Shown piece after piece: positions 1 to 7,467 of a DNA stretch of 64,000 nucleotides (position 1 is the stretch's first letter; every line of letters starts with the position of its first letter). The translations under genes and the position numbers were made by a program. The stretch comes from Psychrobacillus sp. INOP01 (GTDB lineage: Bacteria; Bacillota; Bacilli; Bacillales_A; Planococcaceae): assembly GCF_018140925.1 (NCBI RefSeq), contig NZ_CP073315.1, positions 3,658,001 through 3,722,000 on the forward strand, in the 5' to 3' direction. Below the pieces are notes generated by a model. The model searched no databases, was not told where the DNA came from, and saw only the letters and a program-made list of their open reading frames with translations.

Positions 1-525
1 GCACATCTTTGTTTAGCTTATCCAAGTTTAAGTGTAAAAGCGGATAATATTTATAGTCTAGTAGTGATGAATAATATTTTGGGTGGTAGTATGTCTTCTA
101 GGCTTTTCCAAGAAATTAGAGAAGAAAAAGGTCTTGCTTACTCTATCTATTCTTATCATTCTTCCTATGAAGATACAGGGGCACTTGCTATTTATGGTGG
201 TACCTCAAGCAACCAACTAGAGGAACTATCAGAGTCTATTCAGCAAACGATACAAAACGTCCTTGAAAAGGGGTTTACTGAAACGGAAGTCTCCAATGCA
301 AAAGAGCAACTAAAAGGTAATTTACTTCTTGGGTTAGAGAGCTCCAATGCTCGAATGAGCCGTAATGGTAAAAATGAATTACTCTACGGAGAACATCGTT
401 CATTAGATGAAGTAAGTGAATCAATTGATGAAGTCACATTACAATCAGTAATGGATCTTGCTGCAGAGACATTCACTCATAAACCAGCCATATCCATCAT
501 CAAACCAAAAGTCGATCAAAACTGA
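1..525 (+). CDS. mlpA: M16 family zinc peptidase MlpA/YmxG, C-terminal part (cut by window edge)
   Basis: The reading frame is open from base 1 to a stop at 523-525, so 174 residues of a longer M16 (insulinase-type) peptidase are visible. The segment GGSMSSRLFQEIREEKGLAYS is the typical C-terminal domain motif of processing-peptidase-like M16 proteins. The catalytic HxxEH lies in the missing N-terminal half. In B. subtilis mlpA (ymxG) sits immediately before ymxH and dpaAB, exactly as here, which supports the name. The stop codon lies inside the terminator stem. Function within the family (peptidase reported to influence extracellular protease expression) is known only from homologues. Confidence 0.85.
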   Translation, partial: AHLCLAYPSLSVKADNIYSLVVMNNILGGSMSSRLFQEIREEKGLAYSIYSYHSSYEDTGALAIYGGTSSNQLEELSESIQQTIQNVLEKGFTETEVSNAKEQLKGNLLLGLESSNARMSRNGKNELLYGEHRSLDEVSESIDEVTLQSVMDLAAETFTHKPAISIIKPKVDQN

Positions 526-538
526 TCGGCTTTTTTTT
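508..538 (+). terminator. Intrinsic terminator after mlpA
   Basis: A stem (AGTCGATC paired with GATCGGCT) is followed by eight T residues. It overlaps the mlpA stop codon. Confidence 0.8.
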
Positions 539-540
539 AT

Positions 541-1228
541 GAAAGTATATAAAAATAGCAGTGAACACTGGGTTCATAATAATTTAAAGAATTGTTAATA
601 CTAGTGATTTTCGTTTCAGGTGGCGCTTTCTGCGGGCACGGCTTCAGCCTCCTCGTCGTTTCACTCCAGCGGGGTCTTCAGCTCGCGCTGTTCCCGCCAG
701 AGTCACCACCTTGCACTACAATCAATAATGTGAGTAGTACTCCACTATAGGATTTGGCAAAGTGTATCTTAGATAATAAGTTTAGCCCAAGTTAATGTAG
801 GGATAAAATGATTTGTACTCGCTGATGAAGTGGAAATACTATTATGCCCTGATAGAGGAAGGCAGACAATTTTCTTTTACTAGTGGAAATAAAGAGAAGT
901 AGTAAGTGTTTGTCGCATAAAGAAGCGAAGTAGCTCACGAAATTGTATCTTCGTGGGCTTCCTATATAAATTGGAAAGTATCATTTCTCTAGTTATCCAA
1001 AGACGCAATAACCTGTTTCTAAGAGTTGTAGGAGAGCAATGGGCAGACAAACACCATAAAATTACCGAATAAAGGATGCTGGTTGGTTGTTACGTGCGTC
1101 ACAACCAACCAGCATCCCTAAAAATTCATACGGTAATATTATAGCAACAAGTCTGTATAAGCTCTGTGAAAAAAATAGAAACAGGTTTTGAACTAAAGGA
1201 CCTGGCGTCATTTTAACCGGTTTTTCTT
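541..1228 (+). repeat. Dispersed structured intergenic element, copy A (near full length)
   Basis: About 690 bases without a credible gene. The 5' part (GAAAGTATATAAAAATA..., TTTCGTTTCAGGTGG) carries a GC-rich block at about 618-710. The middle has a CACGAA/TTCGTG hairpin near 935-955. The 3' part has a 17-bp hairpin (1073-1089 with 1100-1116) enclosed by ATTACCG (1060-1066) and CGGTAAT (1130-1136). The copy ends in AACCGGTTTTTCT at about 1216-1228. Related copies lie near 7079, 24088, 27728, 30832 and 41229. All are on the + strand and each follows a gene end. Confidence 0.8.
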
Positions 1229-1233
1229 TTATT

Positions 1234-1262
1234 CACTTTGTACTACGAAATGGCATATATAT
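1234..1262 (+). promoter_or_regulatory. Possible sporulation-type promoter for ymxH-dpaAB
   Basis: CAC at 1234-1236 and CATATATATA starting at 1254 roughly resemble a SigK/SigE-type -35 and -10. Dipicolinate synthase genes are SigK-dependent in B. subtilis. The spacing is only approximately right, so this is a weak inference. Confidence 0.25.
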
Positions 1263-1290
1263 AAATAGAAATCAATAAGGGGGAGAATGA

Positions 1291-1563
1291 TTGTTACTTT
1301 CGGAACTTGCAGAAAAAGAACTTATTCAAGTTAAGGACGGCGCAAGATATGGCAAATTAGCAGACACTGAATTACTCTTCAATCCTGAGAATGGGAAAAT
1401 TGAGGGGTTCGAAGTTTTTCAAAAAACAGGATCATTTTTTCAAGGCAGCAAGTCTGGCAAGAAAAAGGAATTTATTGCATGGGAAGAAATTATTCTTATT
1501 GGAAAAGATAGAATCCTGTTTAATGAAGCTAACAATGAAATTGGAGATAGTGAATATTCGTGA
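1291..1563 (+). CDS. ymxH: YlmC/YmxH family PRC-barrel-like sporulation protein
   Basis: A 90-residue protein starting at TTG 1291, a few bases after AAGGGGGAG. It resembles the YlmC/YmxH family: a small beta-rich PRC-barrel-like fold with the signature ELAEKELIQVKDGARYGKL near the N terminus and EFIAWEEIILIGKDRIL in the second half. The molecular function in the family is not established. It overlaps the dpaA GTG start by four bases, so the two are translationally coupled. It has the same position in B. subtilis. This copy has an acidic C-terminal tail. Confidence 0.85.
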   Translation: MLLSELAEKELIQVKDGARYGKLADTELLFNPENGKIEGFEVFQKTGSFFQGSKSGKKKEFIAWEEIILIGKDRILFNEANNEIGDSEYS

Positions 1564-2360
1564 AAAATAAATGTGCAATCGTAGGTACAGATGCCCGTCT
1601 ACCGTTTTTACAGGAAACATTAGAAAACATACTAGATGTGAAATTATTTCCAACGATGATTTGGACGGAAGAACTCAAAGCTGCAATAATCGATTTTCAG
1701 CCTACCATTATCTTTTTACCTATACCACCATTACAAATAGAAAGTTCTTTCGTTTTGCCAGAGTCATGTCTTCTCCTTTTCGTTGGAAAAAAGAATATAC
1801 AAATTGAACAGGAAATAGAAAATAGCCAGGTCCATGCTTTTAATTATTTAGAGGATGAACAGTGGATTTGGGAAAATGCAAATCTTACAGCAGAGGGATT
1901 CATCAATGACTTTTATAGAAGCGAAAACGAATCAATTTATAACAAAAAATTCATCATTACAGGCTATGGAAGAGTAGGGAAAAGACTGGCTTTTGCTCTG
2001 CATCATTTAGGTGCAGAGGTAATTATCTCGGTTCGTTCTGATCATCAGTTATTTGAAGCAAAAAGCTATGGGTATCAGATTGAGCAATTTGAGCATGTAG
2101 CTAAAAATCAAGATGCGCTCTCGACCTATCTGATTAATACCATTCCATATAGATGGCTTAGTCCGTCCGATACGACTAGATTTAAAAAAGTGTATGATCT
2201 AGCTTCAAATCCAGGATGTCTACTCGAGTCAGCCGATTCGATCCCTACAAACTATAAACATTCTACTAGCTTACCAGGCTTGTATTTTCCGAAAGATGCG
2301 GGATATTTAATAGCAAAGACTGTGCAAACTCAATTGGCTATACTGGAGGGGGAAAAATAG
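1560..2360 (+). CDS. dpaA: Dipicolinate synthase subunit A (SpoVFA)
   Basis: 266 residues from GTG 1560. DpaA and DpaB together make dipicolinic acid from the dihydrodipicolinate produced by DapA, for loading into the spore core from the mother cell. A Rossmann nucleotide-binding motif GYGRVG is at residues 135-140, followed by a typical beta-alpha-beta region. The N-terminal domain (about 1-125) is only loosely like the family. The protein is about 30 residues shorter than I remember for B. subtilis DpaA (about 297). It overlaps dpaB by one base. The organism therefore very probably sporulates. Confidence 0.88.
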   Translation: MKNKCAIVGTDARLPFLQETLENILDVKLFPTMIWTEELKAAIIDFQPTIIFLPIPPLQIESSFVLPESCLLLFVGKKNIQIEQEIENSQVHAFNYLEDEQWIWENANLTAEGFINDFYRSENESIYNKKFIITGYGRVGKRLAFALHHLGAEVIISVRSDHQLFEAKSYGYQIEQFEHVAKNQDALSTYLINTIPYRWLSPSDTTRFKKVYDLASNPGCLLESADSIPTNYKHSTSLPGLYFPKDAGYLIAKTVQTQLAILEGEK

Positions 2361-2947
2361 TGTTAAAAGATCTACGGATTGGGTTAGGAATAACTGCTTC
2401 TCATTGTACCTATGAAGAAGTTATCCCAATGATTAAACAGTTTACAGAAATAGGAGCTACTGTAGTTCCTATTATTACGTATTCTGTATTAACCGCAGCA
2501 ACTCGTTTTGGAACAGGTGAGGAATGGATACAGAAAATAGAAGAGGCAAGTGGAAGTAAAGTGGTATCAAAAATAGTAGAGGCAGAACCATTTGGGCCAA
2601 CAAATCCATTGGATTGTATGGTAATCGCACCGATGACTGGCAATTCTATCAGTAAGCTGGCCAACGCCCAAACAGATTCGCCTGTGTTAATGGCCGCAAA
2701 AGCTACATTGCGCAATGGAAAACCGGTAGTGCTCGGAATATCCACAAATGATGCATTAGGATTGAATGGTATGAACATTATGAAACTACTTTCTACCAAA
2801 AATATATACTTTATCCCCTTCGGCCAAGATAATCCTCATAACAAACCAAACTCACTTATTGCTGACTTTGCGAAAATAGTACCAACGGTGGAACACGCAA
2901 TTCAATTCCAACAGCTCCAGCCTTTACTTATTACTCATAAATTATAA
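2360..2947 (+). CDS. dpaB: Dipicolinate synthase subunit B (SpoVFB), flavoprotein
   Basis: 195 residues, starting at GTG 2360 and overlapping the dpaA stop. It is a flavoprotein of the phosphopantothenoylcysteine-decarboxylase-like fold, with the N-terminal stretch RIGLGITASHCTYEEVIP, the conserved IAPMTGNSISKLANAQTDSPVLMAAKATLR (residues about 90-119) and GKPVVLGISTNDALG. It pairs with DpaA in the final step of spore dipicolinate synthesis. Length matches the family (about 200). The operon continues towards asd after a 78-base gap that holds its own promoter candidate. Confidence 0.9.
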   Translation: MLKDLRIGLGITASHCTYEEVIPMIKQFTEIGATVVPIITYSVLTAATRFGTGEEWIQKIEEASGSKVVSKIVEAEPFGPTNPLDCMVIAPMTGNSISKLANAQTDSPVLMAAKATLRNGKPVVLGISTNDALGLNGMNIMKLLSTKNIYFIPFGQDNPHNKPNSLIADFAKIVPTVEHAIQFQQLQPLLITHKL

Positions 2948-2950
2948 ATA

Positions 2951-2978
2951 TTGATGAAGATGTATTTTCATGTATAAT
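2951..2978 (+). promoter_or_regulatory. Candidate SigA promoter for asd-dapA
   Basis: TTGATG (2951-2956), 16 bases, TATAAT (2973-2978), lying 48 bases before the asd start. It would let the housekeeping lysine genes be expressed independently of the sporulation genes upstream. Confidence 0.55.
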
Positions 2979-3025
2979 ATAATACAATATCAAAAAATAG
3001 CATTGGTCTAGGAGGAGAGCTTTTC

Positions 3026-4072
3026 ATGTCACAGGGTTATACAGTAGCAATAGTTGGAGCGACAGGTGCAGTCGGTCAAAAAATTATCGAAAAATTGGTA
3101 GAAAGAAGTTTTCCTTATACAACATTAAAATTATTAGCTTCCAAAAAATCAGCTGGTAAACAAGTAGAAGTAAATGGGAGCTCCTATACAATAGAAGAAG
3201 CGACACCTGAGGCTTTTGAAGGTGTTGACGTAGCATTTTTCTCTGCTGGTGGTTCTATATCTAAAGCTTTAGCAAAAGAGGCTAGTAATAGAGGTGCAAT
3301 AGTTATCGATAATACAAGCGCCTTCCGGATGGATAAAGATACGCCGCTTGTCGTTCCAGAAGTTAATAAACAAGCGTTGCATGAACAAACAGGGATTATT
3401 GCTAATCCGAATTGTTCTACTATTCAGATGGTTTGCGCACTTGAACCAATTAGACAGAAATTTGGTTTAAACAAAGTTATCGTTTCTACTTATCAAGCAG
3501 TGTCTGGTGCTGGAGCAGCTGCAATTAGTGAATTGACAATACAAAGTGAAGACCTAAAAAATAAGCAGGCAAAACCAGAAATTTTACCAGTGAAAAGTGC
3601 TGAAAAGCATTATCCAATTGCAGGAAATGTTATCCCTCAAATCGATATATTCACCGAAGATGGTTTTACATTTGAAGAACATAAAATGATGAATGAAACA
3701 AAAAAAATTATGTCTCTACCAAATCTTGCAATCGCAGCTACATGTGTAAGGGTACCAGTTGTGACGGGACATTCTGAATCCGTATATGTCGAAGTGGAAC
3801 AAGAGAACGTCACGCTAGATCAGGTAAAGCAACTTCTTTCAGCTACTGAAGGTATTACTTTGCAGGATGCTCCAGATCAACAATTATACCCTATGCCATA
3901 CTACGCAGAGGATAAGGACGATGTATTTGTAGGTCGTTTAAGAAAAGATCCTTCGAATGATAAAGGATTTCATATGTGGATTGTATCAGATAATTTATTG
4001 AAGGGCGCAGCACTTAACTCTATACAAATTGCAGAAGCGCTTATTTCTGAAGGTATATTAAAAGAGGTGTAA
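3026..4072 (+). CDS. asd: Aspartate-semialdehyde dehydrogenase
   Basis: 348 residues, with GGAGGAG just before ATG 3026. It reduces aspartyl phosphate to aspartate semialdehyde with NADPH, the branch point to lysine/diaminopimelate, threonine and methionine. An N-terminal GATGAVG (11-17) binds NADP; the catalytic cysteine is C130 in NPNCST; the family segment GHSESVYVE lies in the second half. Length is typical. dapA follows after two bases. In B. subtilis dapG (aspartokinase I) lies between asd and dapA; it is not present here. Confidence 0.95.
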   Translation: MSQGYTVAIVGATGAVGQKIIEKLVERSFPYTTLKLLASKKSAGKQVEVNGSSYTIEEATPEAFEGVDVAFFSAGGSISKALAKEASNRGAIVIDNTSAFRMDKDTPLVVPEVNKQALHEQTGIIANPNCSTIQMVCALEPIRQKFGLNKVIVSTYQAVSGAGAAAISELTIQSEDLKNKQAKPEILPVKSAEKHYPIAGNVIPQIDIFTEDGFTFEEHKMMNETKKIMSLPNLAIAATCVRVPVVTGHSESVYVEVEQENVTLDQVKQLLSATEGITLQDAPDQQLYPMPYYAEDKDDVFVGRLRKDPSNDKGFHMWIVSDNLLKGAALNSIQIAEALISEGILKEV

Positions 4073-4074
4073 AA

Positions 4075-4956
4075 ATGAATATAGGTCCTATTGCTACGGC
4101 AATGGTTACCCCATTTCAAACAGATGGTTCTATCAATTATGCACAGACAGAACTATTAATCGAACATTTACTTGCGACAGGGACTGACTCTATTGTCATT
4201 AGCGGGACAACAGGTGAATCTCCTACTCTATCAACCGAAGAAAAACTAAATTTGTTGAAATTCGTTGTAGAAAAAGTGAATAATAGAGTTCCTGTTATTG
4301 CAGGTACAGGAAGTAATAGTACAGCAGCATCTATTGACTTATCTCTAAGGGCTGAGGCTCTTGGAGTAAATGGACTAATGATCGTCACACCATATTATAA
4401 TAAACCAAATCAACGAGGGTTGGTTGCCCACTTTGCAACAATTGCAAATGCAACAACTTTACCGATTATCGTTTACAATATTCCAAGTCGTTCAGTAATA
4501 AATATGGAGTTGGAAACAGTTGTAACGTTAAGTCAAATTCCATCTATTAAATTTCTAAAAGAAGCTAGTGGCAATTTAGATCAGATGACTAGAATTATGA
4601 CTAAAACAAAAGGTAATATAGAAGTATATAGTGGAGATGATTCACTCACTCTTCCATTATTAGCAATTGGTGGTTCGGGAGTAGTTTCGGTTGCTTCTCA
4701 TGTTGTTGGAAATGATATGAAGAATATGATTTTAGCTTTCCAAAATGGTAATCATTCGGAGGCTGCACGAATTCATCAATCATTATTGCCGCTAATACAG
4801 GCGTTATTTAAACATCCCAATCCGATTGTCGTAAAATATGCACTTTCTAAAGTAGGAATTGAGGCGGGAAATTTACGCCTACCACTTGTTGAAATGGCTG
4901 AAAGTGAAAAACGGGAATTTGATATAATTTGGGAACAATACTTGAATACTAAATAA
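4075..4956 (+). CDS. dapA: 4-hydroxy-tetrahydrodipicolinate synthase
   Basis: 293-residue class I aldolase that condenses pyruvate with aspartate semialdehyde, the first committed step to diaminopimelate, lysine and spore dipicolinate. Visible residues: TTGE (45-48) in the substrate loop, catalytic Tyr in YNIPSRS (Y134) and Schiff-base Lys in KFLKEASG (K162). It starts two bases after asd stops, so the genes are co-transcribed. A strong terminator follows. Its neighbours dpaAB consume its product during sporulation. Confidence 0.95.
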   Translation: MNIGPIATAMVTPFQTDGSINYAQTELLIEHLLATGTDSIVISGTTGESPTLSTEEKLNLLKFVVEKVNNRVPVIAGTGSNSTAASIDLSLRAEALGVNGLMIVTPYYNKPNQRGLVAHFATIANATTLPIIVYNIPSRSVINMELETVVTLSQIPSIKFLKEASGNLDQMTRIMTKTKGNIEVYSGDDSLTLPLLAIGGSGVVSVASHVVGNDMKNMILAFQNGNHSEAARIHQSLLPLIQALFKHPNPIVVKYALSKVGIEAGNLRLPLVEMAESEKREFDIIWEQYLNTK

Positions 4957-4965
4957 TTTTGGCAG

Positions 4966-5000
4966 AAAGGCTGAAGATTTCCTATTTCAGCCTTTTTTTT
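4966..5000 (+). terminator. Intrinsic terminator after dapA
   Basis: A perfect 10-bp stem AAAGGCTGAA (4966-4975) / TTCAGCCTTT (4986-4995) followed by T residues. Confidence 0.9.
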
Positions 5001-5185
5001 ATTTGTGTGAATCGTTGACGTCCGATATAATGAAAATTAGTGGATGTTGGTCGGGTTACCTTCTTCAGCAAAAATTTAACAAGCTAACGTAGGAATAGAT
5101 ATCTCTCAGTTCTGGAGAAAGCGGAGAGATTAATACTAATATGTAATAACAATTCAGTAGGTACTAGCACTTGCTGAAAAGTTAA

Positions 5186-5327
5186 GCCTCCGGCGGATGT
5201 CACAGATTTTGAACGGACTCTTAGAATGTTGTTAGCCTAAAATACGTTGTATACATGCGACGGCGGCTAACTGACCTGCATCAAGCAGGGCTAAGTACAA
5301 TTCAAAATCTGGACGCAATGCCGAGGC
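5186..5327. repeat. Short element bounded by inverted repeats (MITE-like)
   Basis: The left end (5186-5213) and right end (5301-5327) are imperfect inverted repeats. Both read GCCTC...GGC... on the outside and CAGATTTTGAA on the inside when the right end is reverse-complemented. The 87-base interior holds a second inverted pair, GTTAGCC (5231-5237) and GGCTAAC (5265-5271). No gene is visible. It lies in the 353-base gap between dapA and rnjB; the rest of the gap (5001-5185) shows nothing I can name. Confidence 0.55.
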
Positions 5328-5353
5328 GTAATTGATTTATAGGAGGAAAAGAT

Positions 5354-7021
5354 TTGGTAAAAGTAAAAAATGAACTTATTCGAATTATACCGCTCGGTGG
5401 AGTTGGGGAAATCGGAAAAGCAATGTATGTAGTAGAAATAGATGAAGAAATATTTGTCGTAGACAGTGGATTAATGTTCCCAGAAAATGAAATGCTAGGA
5501 ATAGATATCGTTATACCGGACATTACTTATCTAGTGGAAAATAAAGATCGAGTAAAAGGGATCTTTTTAACGCATGGCCACGAAGATGCGATTGGATCAA
5601 TTTCTTATTTACTTCAAAAAGTACAAGCACCAGTATATGGTTCTAAATTGACGATAGCTTTGGCAAAGACGCATTTAAAAGCGTTACCGACGAAGCAACC
5701 AGTCAAATTTTTTGAAGTAACAAATAAAAGCCGTATGAATTTCCAAGGGGCATATGTAACTTTTTTCCATACGACGCATAGTATACCAGATTCACTTGGA
5801 ATCGTGTTCCATACATCTGAAGGTGCAATTGTCCATACTGGGGAATTTAAGTTTGATCAATCGGCTAAAGGAAAGTATCGTCCAGATATAGCGAAAATCG
5901 CCGGTTTAGGAGAAGATGGTGTATTTATTCTTTTATCCGATTCAACTGAAGCAGAAAGACCAGGTTATACAACTTCAGAAGCAGTAATTGAAAACCAATT
6001 ATCAGAAACATTCCACGCTGCTAAAGGTCGTATTTTAGTTGCTCTATATGCATCAAACTTCATCCGTATTCAACAAGTAATTGACAAAGCAATTGAAACA
6101 GGGAAAAAAGTTGCGATTGCTGGGAAAAGTTTAGAAAATATCTTTGAAATTGGTTTAGATCTAGGTTATTTCACTGTAGAAGAGGACACAATTATTTCTA
6201 TCAAAGAAATCTCAAAACACAATGATGAGAATGTTGTCGTTATTGTATCTGGTACGCAAGGTGAACCGTTAGAAGCTTTAGAAAAAATGATTCGCAAACA
6301 CCATAAAGATATTAAAATCAAAGATACAGATACTGTTTTAATCACTTTTACCCCATCTCCTGGTATGGAGGTAGGAATGTATAATACGATGAACCAAATC
6401 GCAAAAGTTGGAGCGAAAGTATTAACTTCCGAGAAAAATGTCCATGTATCCGGTCATGGAAGTCAAGAAGATTTGAAAATGATGTTGAATTTAACAAAAC
6501 CCAAGTACTTTATACCAATTCAAGGCGAATATCGTATGTTAATGGCCCATTCAAAATTGGCGCAAGCAACTGGAATGTCCAAATCGGAAATTTTCATTGC
6601 CGATAAAGGCGATATTGTAGAATATAAGAGCGGTAAAATGAGAATGAGTGGTCGAGTTCAGGCAGGAAATGTACTAATCGATGGAATTGGTGTTGGTGAT
6701 GTGGGCAACATCGTTCTACGCGATCGTAAGCTACTCTCGCAAGATGGTATATTTATTGTAGTGGTCACGTTAAATCGAGCACAGAAGAAAATTGCTTCTG
6801 GGCCAGAAATTCTTTCGAGAGGATTTGTCTATGTTCGTGAGTCAGAGGAGCTAATGGACGAGTCTGCTAAGCTAGTTAGAACAGTTGTTGAAAAATATGT
6901 GAATAAAGAAACGTTTGAATGGACAAACATTAAACAAGAAATCCGTGATACGCTAAATTCATATTTATTCCAACAAACAAAAAGACGTCCGATGATCATC
7001 CCGATTATTATGGAATATTAA
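5354..7021 (+). CDS. rnjB: Ribonuclease J2
   Basis: 555 residues from TTG 5354, with AGGAGG at 5341. It is an RNase J family protein: beta-lactamase/beta-CASP core plus C-terminal domain, acting in mRNA decay and 5' processing in complex with RNase J1. The metal motif reads HGHEDA (H74, H76, D78), with Ala79 where RNase J1 has His, and HTGEFKFD instead of HTGDFKFD. Such changes are typical of J2 proteins, which have weak or no nuclease activity of their own. In B. subtilis rnjB also follows dapA. The downstream tepA found there is missing here. Confidence 0.88.
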   Translation: MVKVKNELIRIIPLGGVGEIGKAMYVVEIDEEIFVVDSGLMFPENEMLGIDIVIPDITYLVENKDRVKGIFLTHGHEDAIGSISYLLQKVQAPVYGSKLTIALAKTHLKALPTKQPVKFFEVTNKSRMNFQGAYVTFFHTTHSIPDSLGIVFHTSEGAIVHTGEFKFDQSAKGKYRPDIAKIAGLGEDGVFILLSDSTEAERPGYTTSEAVIENQLSETFHAAKGRILVALYASNFIRIQQVIDKAIETGKKVAIAGKSLENIFEIGLDLGYFTVEEDTIISIKEISKHNDENVVVIVSGTQGEPLEALEKMIRKHHKDIKIKDTDTVLITFTPSPGMEVGMYNTMNQIAKVGAKVLTSEKNVHVSGHGSQEDLKMMLNLTKPKYFIPIQGEYRMLMAHSKLAQATGMSKSEIFIADKGDIVEYKSGKMRMSGRVQAGNVLIDGIGVGDVGNIVLRDRKLLSQDGIFIVVVTLNRAQKKIASGPEILSRGFVYVRESEELMDESAKLVRTVVEKYVNKETFEWTNIKQEIRDTLNSYLFQQTKRRPMIIPIIMEY

Positions 7022-7028
7022 TGTGAAC

Positions 7029-7067
7029 AAAGGATTTCCTTTCCGAATGCGGAAGGAAATCCTTTTT
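7029..7067 (+). terminator. Intrinsic terminator after rnjB
   Basis: A long stem (left arm from 7029, right arm GGAAGGAAATCCTTT at 7051-7065) followed by T residues. Confidence 0.88.
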
Positions 7068-7078
7068 ATCTTAAACAA

Positions 7079-7427
7079 TAGAAAGTATTTAAAAATGTAG
7101 TGTGAACACTGGATTCATTGTACTTGAAGGAATGATAGCGAACGAAATTGTATCTTCGAGAGCTTTCTTTCTGAATAGGGAAGTATCTTTTCTCTAGTTA
7201 TCCAAAAACGCATTTACTTGTTGGTAAGAGTTGTAGGAGGGCGACGGACAGGGAAACGCCATAAGATTAACGAAAAAAGTGATATTGGTTGTACCGGCGT
7301 CACAACCAATATCACTAAAAAATCACTCGGTAATAATATAGCAACAAGTCTGTCCAAAGCACTTCGAAAACAATAGAAACAGGTTTTAAAATTAAAGGAC
7401 CGGGCACCTATTTGTCCGGTTTTTCTT
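7079..7427 (+). repeat. Dispersed structured intergenic element, copy B (GC-rich block deleted)
   Basis: It shares GAAAGTATTTAAAAATG, GCGAACGAAATTGTATCTTCG, TCTCTAGTTATCCAAA and the 3' hairpin region with copy A, but lacks the GC-rich block. The hairpin is 7278-7292 with 7302-7316 (AGTGATATTGGTTGT / ACAACCAATATCACT). It differs in sequence from copies A and F but still pairs perfectly. The copy ends in GGACCGGGCACC...GTCCGGTTTTTCT, which looks like an intrinsic terminator. It occupies the place where tepA lies in B. subtilis. Confidence 0.8.
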
Positions 7428-7467
7428 AAAAGTGATATTAATGACAATTTAGAAAGTAGGTGACACT

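Noticed and set aside
541-1228. Group II intron or insertion-sequence relic as explanation for the dispersed elements
   Set aside because: No domain V-like end, no reverse transcriptase or transposase fragment, no clear target duplications visible in any copy.
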